This document shows positions 1 through 5,694 of a stretch of DNA of 5,824 bases, piece by piece. The DNA is from Propionibacterium sp. GTDB lineage: Bacteria; Actinomycetota; Actinomycetes; Propionibacteriales; Propionibacteriaceae. The stretch is taken from assembly GCA_012837465.1 (NCBI GenBank), contig DURG01000263.1, forward strand, positions 1-5,824. Direction: 5' to 3'. The notes below the pieces were generated by a model. That model was given only the letters and a program-made list of their open reading frames with translations. It ran no database searches and was not told where the DNA came from. The position numbers and the translations under genes are program-made. How positions within the stretch are numbered: the stretch's first letter is position 1; each line of letters starts with the position of its first letter.

Positions 1-89
1 AGGACGAGAGCAACGTCGACTGGTCGATCCCGGATGCCGAGGAGCTACAGGTCGTCGTCGGCTTCGAGGAGGACGACGCCCTCGCATGA
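1..89 (+). CDS. C-terminal fragment of an unidentified protein
   Basis: An open frame enters from the left edge (codons starting at position 3) and ends at TGA 87-89. The 28 visible residues are acidic, ending VVVGFEEDDALA, and nearly all codons end in G or C, as in the real genes of this window. The stop overlaps an ATG at 86-88 (ATGA), an arrangement typical of translationally coupled operon genes, so it was probably co-transcribed with the membrane-protein reading that follows. No domain can be recognised from so short a tail, and the function is unknown. Confidence 0.55.
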   Translation, partial: DESNVDWSIPDAEELQVVVGFEEDDALA

Positions 90-441
90 GGATCTGGAAG
101 GTTCTGCTGAACGAGTCCTTCCGACCTTGGGCCTCGGTGCTCGATCTCGGCGGTGACGGTGACCATGGTGTTCGCCGGTTGGCTGTCGGTCGCGACCACC
201 TATGCGATCGACTACCTGATGACGCACCACCACCTCGGCGCCGACGCCATCGAGTTCCCCGGCAATGACGACCCACCGTTCTCCGACTATCTGTTCCTCT
301 CCGTGGGCATGACAGCCGCCTATTCCCCACCTGGGGTGACGGCTGCGGCGACGCATGACGCTGCAGATGCTCATTGGGTTCGTCTTCGCCACCGTGATCC
401 TTGCCTCGATCGTCGGCCTGGCGATGACGGAGTTGCGCTGA
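86..441 (+). pseudogene. Frame-broken, N-terminally short DUF1345-like membrane protein
   Basis: Three consecutive frames join into one membrane protein reading of about 117 residues. Frame one runs 86-142 (MRIWKVLLNESFRPWASVL). Frame two runs about 144-341 and includes YAIDYL, IEFPGNDDPPFSDYLFLSVGMT and a hydrophobic helix. Frame three runs about 343-441 (LRRRMTLQMLIGFVFATVIL and onward) to TGA 439-441. The order Y-A-x-x-Y, then an (I/E)-F-P-G-x-x-x-P-x-x-S-D-Y segment, then G-M-T, then an R-R-rich turn and a last hydrophobic helix matches my memory of the C-terminal half of DUF1345 proteins, a family of unknown function of usually about 210-220 residues. Each junction is explained by one extra base, near 143 and 342. 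All three segments keep G/C-ending codons, so the breaks are recent or are sequencing errors. The N-terminal half of the family is absent. It converges on pdxH with a 7-base gap. Confidence 0.55.
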
Positions 442-448
442 ATCTTCG

Positions 449-1087
449 TCAGGGCTGGAGGCGCCGGTTGACCCAACCCTCAGCGGTCAGGGTGCACTGG
501 ATCCGGTCGTGCAGCCGGCTCGGGAGGCCCTGCCAGAACTCGATGGTATCCGGCTCCAGCACGAAGCCACCCCACTCTGGTGGGCACGGCACCGGCCCGC
601 CCTCGAAGCGTCGTTCAGTGTCCACGACGGCGGCGAGGAGATCGGCGCGAGACGCCAAGGGCTCGGACTGCTCCGACGCCCACGTCTGCAACTGGCTCTC
701 CCGCGGGCGCGAGGCGAAGTACTCCTCGGAGACTGCCCTCGGCACCCGCCGGACTGGCCCCACGGCACGGATCTGGCGCATCTGCAGCGGCCACCAGAAC
801 GATACGGACGCGAAGGGGCGGGCGTCCAGTTGCCGACCCTTCGCCGAGCCGTAGCCGGTGAAGAACACCAGCCCGGAGTCCGTGACCTCCTTGAGCAACA
901 CGATTCGCGACTGCGGGCGGCCGCCGGCGTCGACCGTGGCAAGGGTCATGGCTGTCGGCTCCGGCTCGCCGAGCGCCAGCGCGTCGTCGACCCAGTGACT
1001 GAGCATCGGCCAGGGGTCGATCGTGGCGGGATCCTCCGGCAGGGGCTCTCCGGTGTAGTCGCGGCGCACGTCGTGCAGGCTTGTCAT
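449..1087 (-). CDS. pdxH: Pyridoxamine/pyridoxine 5'-phosphate oxidase
   Basis: PdxH is a cytosolic FMN-dependent homodimer that oxidises pyridoxamine or pyridoxine 5'-phosphate to pyridoxal 5'-phosphate using O2, the final step of B6 salvage. The 212-residue product is close to the E. coli length (218). It shows SRIVLLKEV (60-68) and FFTGYGSAKGRQL (75-87) of the FMN-binding split barrel, YFASRPRESQLQTWASEQS (123-141), the WGGF turn (172-175), IEFWQG (182-187) and the RLHDR signature (191-195). The last contains the Arg and His corresponding to the substrate-binding pair of E. coli PdxH. The C-terminus (NRRLQP) resembles the family's usual RL-x-P end. I chose ATG 1085-1087 because the family's N-terminus (TSLHDVRRDYTGEPL) begins there and a GGATGG sequence lies just upstream. 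A longer reading to 1183 would run into the divergent neighbour. The gene appears monocistronic. Confidence 0.96.
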   Translation of the reverse strand: MTSLHDVRRDYTGEPLPEDPATIDPWPMLSHWVDDALALGEPEPTAMTLATVDAGGRPQSRIVLLKEVTDSGLVFFTGYGSAKGRQLDARPFASVSFWWPLQMRQIRAVGPVRRVPRAVSEEYFASRPRESQLQTWASEQSEPLASRADLLAAVVDTERRFEGGPVPCPPEWGGFVLEPDTIEFWQGLPSRLHDRIQCTLTAEGWVNRRLQP

Positions 1088-1143
1088 GGCCCCATCCAAC
1101 CACTTCGGCAGCACGGGCCGCCAAGGGGTACTAGCGTCGGTGC
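1088..1143. promoter_or_regulatory. Divergent promoter spacer between pdxH and the MSYD-type gene
   Basis: This 56-base spacer must hold the start signals of both flanking genes. On the plus strand TAGCGT (1132-1137) fits an actinobacterial TAnnnT -10 box and sits 6 bases before ATG 1144, so transcription could start at the ATG itself (leaderless). On the minus strand pdxH has a purine-rich GGATGG about 4 bases before its ATG, which could act as a ribosome binding site. No convincing -35 hexamer is visible for either direction. Confidence 0.4.
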
Positions 1144-1506
1144 ATGAGTTACGACATCGCAGTCTTCGACGCCACCGCGGCACCGATGGACGAGGAACAG
1201 TTCGTCATCTGGTTCGAGCAGCAGGGCGCACACGAGGACGATCCCGACGAGGGCACCATCGCGCTGCGCAACTGGTTCGCCGATTTCTCCTCGCGCTATC
1301 CAGCGCTCAACGGCCCGTACGCGGATGAGGACGACGGCGACACCACCTACCGCTTCGGCAAGACCATCACCATCGCGCAGTGCCCAGACGACAAGTCCGA
1401 GAAGGCCGCCGACACAGGGCGCCAACTGGCCGCCAAGCACGGAGTCGGCTTCTACAACGAGAACTCGGGCGAGGAACGGCTGTTCTTCCCCAAGGGAGGA
1501 AGCTAA
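1144..1506 (+). CDS. Conserved small cytosolic protein of unknown function (MSYD-type)
   Basis: This is a 120-residue acidic protein with no signal peptide or membrane segment. The N-terminus MSYDIAVFDATAAP, the central LRNWFADF (41-48), the NGPYADEDDGD stretch (56-66) and the late LAAKHGVGFYNENSG (95-109) match, from memory, a widespread uncharacterised family of small proteins beginning MSYDL-x-VFD and ending in an (A)-KHGVGF strand. No catalytic motif can be recognised, and I do not assign a function. The start at ATG 1144-1146 is set by that conserved N-terminus. There is no Shine-Dalgarno sequence at normal spacing, and a -10-like TAGCGT lies 6 bases upstream. The gene is divergent from pdxH, and its TAA (1504-1506) overlaps the stop of the convergent neighbour. 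Confidence 0.85.
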   Translation: MSYDIAVFDATAAPMDEEQFVIWFEQQGAHEDDPDEGTIALRNWFADFSSRYPALNGPYADEDDGDTTYRFGKTITIAQCPDDKSEKAADTGRQLAAKHGVGFYNENSGEERLFFPKGGS

Positions 1507-2189
1507 CGGCCGATCTGGCGGGACCAGGATTCCACGGTGTTCTTCGCCACCACCAGATCCGCCCCGGTGAGCTCCCGGTAGCGCTTGATCGCGTTGATCT
1601 TGCGCCCCGCGCGCACCTCGTCCATGACGTATTCGCGCTCCATGTAGGTCAACGGGCGCGGGGGTGTCGCAGGGGGCACCGCACGCTGCTTGTTCTTGAC
1701 CATCGACGGGTAGATCACCCACAGCCACACGGCCATGAGGACGATGGCCACGGAGCCGATGTCGAACGCTCCCGCGACGACCACGGCGATGATCATCATC
1801 CACCACTGCGCATACCAGGGCCGGTCGGGCTTGGCCGCCTGGATGCCGGGGGGTTGGTCTTCGTAGGGGGTCACGGCGCCGTCGTAGCCATAGGGCTCCG
1901 GAGCGCTGTCGTAGCCGGGCTGGTCGTACCCGTAGGCCGGTGCCGGGGTGTCGTAGCCGTACGGCGTCGGGCTGGGGCTCGGCTGAGGGACGAACGGCGA
2001 ACCGGGGCGGGGGCTGGGCAGGTCGTGGAACAACTCGGTCAGCTCGTTCAGCGTGCGCGCCGCAAACGCGCGGCTCATCCGGTCGTCAAACTCCTCGGAG
2101 CTGAGCCGCCCGTTGGCGTGGTGCTCGCTCAGCATGCCCACCGCCTCATCGCGTTCCGCATCCCCGATGCGCATGAAGTCCGCTGCCAT
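1503..2189 (-). CDS. DUF1707 membrane protein with bL12 C-terminal-domain-like tail
   Basis: The product has 228 residues in four parts. Residues 6-58 (MRIGDAERDEAV, then HHANGRLSSEEFDDRMSRA) are a DUF1707 domain, a short actinobacterial domain of unknown role common at the N-terminus of membrane proteins. Residues 59-126 are a Pro/Ser/Tyr/Gly linker with PYGYD, AYGYD, PGYD and PYGYD repeats. Residues 129-162 are hydrophobic (WWMMIIAVVVAGAF through VWLWVIY), either one long membrane helix or a tight hairpin. Residues about 195-222 (GRKINAIKRYRELTGADL, then VVAKNTVE) resemble the conserved K-I-x-x-I-K-x-x-R-x-x-T-G-x-x-L-x-x-A-K-x-x-V-E pattern of the ribosomal bL12 C-terminal domain, here preceded by a basic stretch. 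I chose ATG 2187-2189, just before the DUF1707 motif. ATG 2172-2174 is also possible. A TAnnnT box (TACGCT) lies 7 bases upstream. The function is unknown; the domains suggest a membrane-anchored protein-interaction or sensing role, which is inference. Confidence 0.85.
   Translation of the reverse strand: MAADFMRIGDAERDEAVGMLSEHHANGRLSSEEFDDRMSRAFAARTLNELTELFHDLPSPRPGSPFVPQPSPSPTPYGYDTPAPAYGYDQPGYDSAPEPYGYDGAVTPYEDQPPGIQAAKPDRPWYAQWWMMIIAVVVAGAFDIGSVAIVLMAVWLWVIYPSMVKNKQRAVPPATPPRPLTYMEREYVMDEVRAGRKINAIKRYRELTGADLVVAKNTVESWSRQIGR
1858..1958 (-). repeat. Short repeats encoding Tyr-Gly-Tyr-Asp units
   Basis: TCGTAGCC occurs at 1882-1889, 1909-1916 and 1951-1958, with variants TCGTACCC (1924-1931) and TCGTAGGG (1861-1868). 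On the minus strand these encode the recurrent (Y)GYD units of the linker in the DUF1707 protein. They are coding, low-complexity repeats spaced 15-27 bases apart, consistent with a flexible aromatic linker rather than a DNA-level element. Confidence 0.7.
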
Positions 2190-2196
2190 GGGCTCC

Positions 2197-2202
2197 AGCG
2201 TA
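2197..2202 (-). promoter_or_regulatory. Candidate -10 box of the DUF1707 gene
   Basis: Read on the minus strand, TACGCT fits TAnnnT and is followed by 7 bases and then ATG 2189. This places the likely first transcribed base at or next to the start codon. A GGAG lies only 3 bases before the ATG, too close for a normal ribosome binding site, which also favours a leaderless mRNA. No clear -35 hexamer is present. Confidence 0.4.
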
Positions 2203-2245
2203 CCTGCCCGGTCCCCCAAACTCCCTCCACGCCGTGTACATGCAA

Positions 2246-2278
2246 ACGAAGCCCCGAGCGCAGTGCGCGGGGCTTCGT
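2246..2278 (-). terminator. Stem-loop terminator downstream of clpB
   Basis: The arms ACGAAGCCCCG (2246-2256) and CGGGGCTTCGT (2268-2278) are perfect reverse complements over 11 bp around an 11-base loop. Alternatively, 10 bp plus an inner GCGC/GCGC stem close an AGT triloop with a two-base bulge. The structure begins 23 bases after the clpB stop (2302-2304). In the clpB direction it is followed only by TTT, a weak U-tract that is common in GC-rich actinobacteria. It also isolates the DUF1707 gene from clpB read-through. Confidence 0.8.
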
Positions 2279-2301
2279 CGTTGAGCAACGCTCGGCCTGG
2301 G

Positions 2302-4875
2302 TCAGGCGTCGACCAGGGCGATCCCGTCGTCGACCTTGTCGAACCGCACGGTCTGGCCGTCGTAGATCTCGCCGCTCAGCAGGCCCCGGGCCAGCGAGTC
2401 CTCGATGGTGGACTGCACCAGGCGGCGCAGCGGGCGGGCACCATAGACCGGGTCGAAGCCGACCTCGCCCAGCCACGCCTTGGCCGCGTCGGAGACCTCC
2501 ACGGAGATCCGGCGGTTGGCCAAGCGGGCGTTGAGGCGACGCAGCTGGATGTCGACGATCTGCGCGAGTTCGCCCTGCGTGAGCGCCTCGAACAGCACCG
2601 TCTCGTCGAGCCGGTTGAGGAACTCGGGGCGGAAGGACTGCCGCACCACCGACATCACGGACTTCTCCTTCTCCTCGCGCGAGAGGAGCGGATCGGCCAT
2701 GAACTGCGAACCGAGGTTCGAGGTCATGATCAGCAGCGTGTTGCGGAAGTCGACCGTGCGGCCCTGGCCGTCGGTCAGCCGGCCGTCGTCGAGCACCTGC
2801 AGGAGGATGTTGAACAGATCCGGGTGCGCCTTCTCGACCTCGTCGAGCAGGATCACCGAATACGGACGGCGGCGCACCGCCTCCGTGAGCTGGCCGCCCT
2901 CCTCGTAGCCGACGTAGCCGGGAGGCGCGCCGACGAGGCGGGCCACCGAGTGCTTCTCGGAGTACTCGCTCATGTCGATGCGCACCAGCGCGGTCTCGTC
3001 GTCGAACAGGAAGTCGGCCAGCGCCTTGGCCAGTTCCGTCTTGCCGACGCCGGTGGGGCCGAGGAAGAGGAACGAGCCGGTGGGGCGGTTCGGGTCCGAG
3101 ATGCCGGCGCGCGAGCGGCGCACCGCATCGGAGACGGCCCGCACGGCGTCCTTCTGGCCGATCAGGCGCTCGCCGATGCGCTCCTCCATCTGGAGCAGCT
3201 TCTCGGATTCGCCCTGCAGCAGGCGGCCGACGGGCACGCCGGTCCAGGCGGCGACGACCTCGGCGATGTCGCCGGAGCCGACCTCCTCGGAGACCATCGA
3301 CGGGGTGGCGTCGGATTCCTCCGCCTCCGCCAACTGCTTCTCCAGCTCGGGGATCTCGCCGTAGAGGATGGCGGATGCCTGCGTGAGGTCGCCCTCGCGC
3401 TGGAACCGCTCGGCCTCGGAGCGCTTCTGGTCGATCAGCTCCTTGAGGTCGCCGACGCGGTTCAGCCCGGACTTCTCCGACTCCCACCGCTGTTCCAGGC
3501 CGCGCAACTTCTCCTGCGCGTCGGCCAGTTCCGCGTTGAGGGCGGAGAGTCGCTCGCGCGAGGCGTCGTCGTCCTCCTTCTCGAGGTGGAACTTCTGCAT
3601 GGTCATGCGGTCGACGTCGCGGCGCAGCATGTCGATCTCCTCCGGCGAGGAGTCGATCTCCATGCGCAGGCGCGACGCGGCCTCGTCGACTAGGTCGATG
3701 GCCTTGTCCGGCAGCTGGCGGCTGGTGATGTACCGGTTGGACAGCTCGGCAGCGGCCACGAGCGCTGAGTCGGTGATGCGCACCTTGTGGTGGGCCTCGT
3801 ACCGCTCGCGCAGTCCGCGGAGGATCGCCACGGTGTCGTCGACGGAGGGCTCGCCCACGTAGACCTGCTGGAAGCGGCGCTCCAGCGCCGGATCCTTCTC
3901 GATGCGCTCGCGGTACTCGTCGAGCGTCGTGGCGCCGATCATACGCAGTTCACCGCGGGCCAGCATGGGCTTGAGCATGTTGCCCGCGTCCATCGCGCCC
4001 TCGCCCGAGGCACCGGCGCCGACGACCGTGTGCAGCTCGTCGATGAAGGTGACGACCTGCCCCTCGGCCTCCTTGATCTCGGTGAGGACGGCCTTGAGGC
4101 GCTCCTCGAACTCGCCGCGGTACTTGGCGCCGGCCACCATCGATGCGAGGTCGAGGGAGACGAGGCGGCGGCCCTTGAGCGAATCCGGCACGTCGCCGGC
4201 CACGAGGCGCTGGGCGAGGCCCTCGACGACGGCGGTCTTGCCGACGCCGGGCTCGCCGATCAGCACGGGGTTGTTCTTGGTGCGACGTGCGAGCACCTGC
4301 ACGACGCGGCGGATCTCCTGATCGCGGCCGATCACCGGGTCGAGCTTGCCGTCGCGGGCCCGCTCGGTGAGGTCGATGGAGTACTTCTCGAGGACGGATT
4401 CCCCGCCCTCGGATTCCGCGGAGGTCACGCGCTTGCCGCCGCGGGAGGCCTCGAAGGACTCCTTCAACGCATCCGCGGTGACGCCCGCGCGGTCGAGCAC
4501 GGCCTTGGCATCAGACTGGATGGTGGCCAGGCCGATGAGCAGGTGCTCGGTGGCGACGAAGTCGTCGCCGAGGGAATCCGCGAGGGTCTCCGCCGAGGCG
4601 AGGACGCGCGCGAACGGCCCGCTCAGGGCGGGCTGGCTGACGGAGCTGCCCGACGTCGAGGGCAGCTTCTTGATGGCGGCGACGGCGGCCTGGTCCACCT
4701 GACCGGCGTCGGCGCCGACGGCCTCGAGCAGCGCGCCGACGGTGTTGTCCGGGGTGAGCAGAAGGCCGTGCAGCAGGTGCACGGGTTCAGTGTTGGGGTT
4801 GCCGTTGGTGAGAGCCTGCCGGACCGCCGCCGTGACGGCGTCCCGCGACTTCGTCGTAAGCCTTTCGGTGTTCAA
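2302..4875 (-). CDS. clpB: ATP-dependent protein disaggregase ClpB
   Basis: ClpB is a cytosolic AAA+ hexamer that, with DnaK/DnaJ/GrpE, threads aggregated proteins through its pore after heat or oxidative stress. From TTG 4873-4875 the product is 857 residues, the same length as E. coli ClpB. The Clp N-domain covers about 4-143. NBD1 has Walker A GEPGVGKT (207-214), Walker B VVTFIDE (274-280), pore loop KYRG (251-254) and arginine-finger RR (333-334). The coiled-coil middle domain spans about 405-525. NBD2 has Walker A GPTGVGKT (606-613), Walker B VILLDE (674-679), pore loop GYVG (653-656) and sensor-2 GARPLRR (812-818). All key residues are intact. The TTG start is preferred because AGGAG lies 8 bases upstream and the product then begins MNTERLTTKSRDAV as in the family. 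An in-frame TTG at 4941 would add 22 residues the family lacks. The operator upstream indicates HspR control. Confidence 0.98.
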   Translation of the reverse strand: MNTERLTTKSRDAVTAAVRQALTNGNPNTEPVHLLHGLLLTPDNTVGALLEAVGADAGQVDQAAVAAIKKLPSTSGSSVSQPALSGPFARVLASAETLADSLGDDFVATEHLLIGLATIQSDAKAVLDRAGVTADALKESFEASRGGKRVTSAESEGGESVLEKYSIDLTERARDGKLDPVIGRDQEIRRVVQVLARRTKNNPVLIGEPGVGKTAVVEGLAQRLVAGDVPDSLKGRRLVSLDLASMVAGAKYRGEFEERLKAVLTEIKEAEGQVVTFIDELHTVVGAGASGEGAMDAGNMLKPMLARGELRMIGATTLDEYRERIEKDPALERRFQQVYVGEPSVDDTVAILRGLRERYEAHHKVRITDSALVAAAELSNRYITSRQLPDKAIDLVDEAASRLRMEIDSSPEEIDMLRRDVDRMTMQKFHLEKEDDDASRERLSALNAELADAQEKLRGLEQRWESEKSGLNRVGDLKELIDQKRSEAERFQREGDLTQASAILYGEIPELEKQLAEAEESDATPSMVSEEVGSGDIAEVVAAWTGVPVGRLLQGESEKLLQMEERIGERLIGQKDAVRAVSDAVRRSRAGISDPNRPTGSFLFLGPTGVGKTELAKALADFLFDDETALVRIDMSEYSEKHSVARLVGAPPGYVGYEEGGQLTEAVRRRPYSVILLDEVEKAHPDLFNILLQVLDDGRLTDGQGRTVDFRNTLLIMTSNLGSQFMADPLLSREEKEKSVMSVVRQSFRPEFLNRLDETVLFEALTQGELAQIVDIQLRRLNARLANRRISVEVSDAAKAWLGEVGFDPVYGARPLRRLVQSTIEDSLARGLLSGEIYDGQTVRFDKVDDGIALVDA

Positions 4876-4883
4876 GGTGAGGT

Positions 4884-4888
4884 CTCCT
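4884..4888 (-). promoter_or_regulatory. Ribosome binding site deciding the clpB start
   Basis: AGGAG on the minus strand is separated by 8 bases from TTG 4873-4875, ideal spacing for a Shine-Dalgarno sequence. It fixes the non-ATG start of clpB. Confidence 0.8.
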
Positions 4889-4949
4889 AGATGATTCGGT
4901 TCCTGAGCCGGGCCCCTGCAGGGTATGAGCAGCGGGACCAACTGAAGGA

Positions 4950-4978
4950 CAAAGTTGAGTCTACATCACTCAACCTTG
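4950..4978 (-). promoter_or_regulatory. HAIR operator (HspR-binding inverted repeat) of clpB
   Basis: GTTGAGT (4954-4960), a 7-base spacer and ACTCAAC (4968-4974) form a perfect inverted repeat. Extending the arms to CAAAGTTGAGT (4950-4960) and ACTCAACCTTG (4968-4978) keeps 10 of 11 pairs. The known HAIR consensus bound by the MerR-family repressor HspR in actinobacteria is CTTGAGT-N7-ACTCAAG, so only the outermost base of each half differs, symmetrically. It lies 75-103 bases upstream of the clpB start codon. A TAGACT (4958-4963, minus strand) inside the repeat could be the -10 box, which would let HspR block RNA polymerase directly, but its -35 is poor. hspR itself is not in the window. Confidence 0.88.
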
Positions 4979-5043
4979 AAACCCGAGGACTTATTCCCGG
5001 CCCTTGAGCGTGCCGCGCCCGATCGGGACAGGGACCCAAACCG

Positions 5044-5640
5044 TCAGCACTGGTCCTTGTTGCCAGTCCCCTCGCGGTGTCCGGCGACCTTCCAGGTACC
5101 GTCGATCCATTGCAGCACGGCGACCCCGCTCTGGAAGCCCCCGTCCTTGGGCAGCGGGTCGCCGTCGGCGGTGTAGGCGCGGGTGGCGGTCATGTCGACG
5201 CAGAAGTCGATCTCGGCGACCCCGCCGTCGGGCGAGAGCGAGGCCTCCGCCGGGTTGGCGTACAGCACCCGGTTGACGCCCTCGTAGCGGTGGCCCTGCG
5301 CCTTCCAGTCGGCGAAGTGGCTGGCCCAGAAGTCGAGTTGCTGGCCGGTCATGACGCGCAGCATGTCTTCGGTGGCCTGCTCCGCGCCGCCGTCGGCGTA
5401 GGTCTGGTTGATGACGTCCCAGTACACGCCGAAGGCGGAGGCGGCGAGCTCGAAGCGTTCGGCCTCGTCGCCGGCGAGCGACGGCGTGCTGGCAGGGCTG
5501 GCCTGCTCCACCGGAGCACTCTCCTCCACCGCGACCGTGCTGGTCTCCGCCGGCTCGGCCGGCTCGTCGGCAGGGGCGCTGCACCCTGCGGAGAGCAGCG
5601 CGGCCAGCAGGGTTGCGGAAAGTGCGGTGCGAATGGTCAT
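5044..5640 (-). CDS. Secreted lipoprotein of unknown function
   Basis: The product is 198 residues. Residues 1-20 are a lipoprotein signal peptide: a short basic start (MTIR), a hydrophobic core (ALSATLLAALL) and lipobox LSAGC with Cys20 as the lipidation site. The mature protein should therefore be anchored to the outer face of the cytoplasmic membrane. Residues 21-58 are an Ala/Pro/Glu-rich tether. Residues about 60-198 form a compact domain with FGVYWDVINQTYADGG, a VAEIDFCVD strand and a closing VLQWIDGTWKVAGHR strand. That order recalls small NTF2-like or Mce-associated-type actinobacterial lipoprotein domains, but I cannot assign a family. Cys147 and the C-terminal Cys198 could form a disulfide outside the cell. 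No good Shine-Dalgarno precedes the ATG (5638-5640). The gene is downstream of a divergent promoter region and upstream of clpB on the same strand, with no clear terminator between. Confidence 0.88.
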   Translation of the reverse strand: MTIRTALSATLLAALLSAGCSAPADEPAEPAETSTVAVEESAPVEQASPASTPSLAGDEAERFELAASAFGVYWDVINQTYADGGAEQATEDMLRVMTGQQLDFWASHFADWKAQGHRYEGVNRVLYANPAEASLSPDGGVAEIDFCVDMTATRAYTADGDPLPKDGGFQSGVAVLQWIDGTWKVAGHREGTGNKDQC

Positions 5641-5694
5641 GGGTCAACTGTTGCACGCTCACGAGTCAGGTGCGTAACGGGTAGCGTGGGGCAG
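5641..5694. promoter_or_regulatory. Divergent promoter spacer between the lipoprotein gene and the right-edge gene
   Basis: A 54-base spacer separates the minus-strand lipoprotein ATG and the plus-strand GTG at 5695. On the plus strand TAGCGT (5682-5687) lies 7 bases before the GTG, the same hexamer and nearly the same spacing as at 1132-1137 before the MSYD-type gene. This suggests a -10 box of a leaderless transcript. A matching -35 is not obvious: TTGCAC at 5651-5656 is too far away. For the lipoprotein, no clear -10 box is seen. Confidence 0.4.

Noticed and set aside
509..1147. Plus-strand open frame opposite pdxH
   Set aside because: It mirrors the whole pdxH gene, whose protein motifs are unambiguous. 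The plus-strand translation is Arg-rich and matches no known pattern.
1084..1806. Minus-strand open frame across the MSYD-type gene and the end of the DUF1707 gene
   Set aside because: It overlaps two better-supported genes in other frames and crosses the pdxH/MSYD promoter spacer. The translation shows no domain.
2053..3693. Long plus-strand open frame opposite clpB (546 codons)
   Set aside because: It lies fully antisense to the conserved clpB coding sequence. Its low-complexity Val/Leu/Arg/Asp-rich translation is what a GC-rich complement gives, and no family motif is seen.
3787..4890. Plus-strand open frame opposite the 5' half of clpB (367 codons)
   Set aside because: Same reason: a repetitive Gly/Leu/Asp/Ala-rich shadow of clpB codons with no recognisable domain or start signal.
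5003..5009. CTTGAGC, considered as a second HAIR half-site
   Set aside because: No complementary half lies at the 7-base spacing on either side, so it is a lone hexamer.
5018..5027. CCCGATCGGG palindrome after the lipoprotein gene, considered as a terminator
   Set aside because: The perfect 10-base palindrome leaves no loop and has no T-run after it. Short GC palindromes are expected by chance in this composition.
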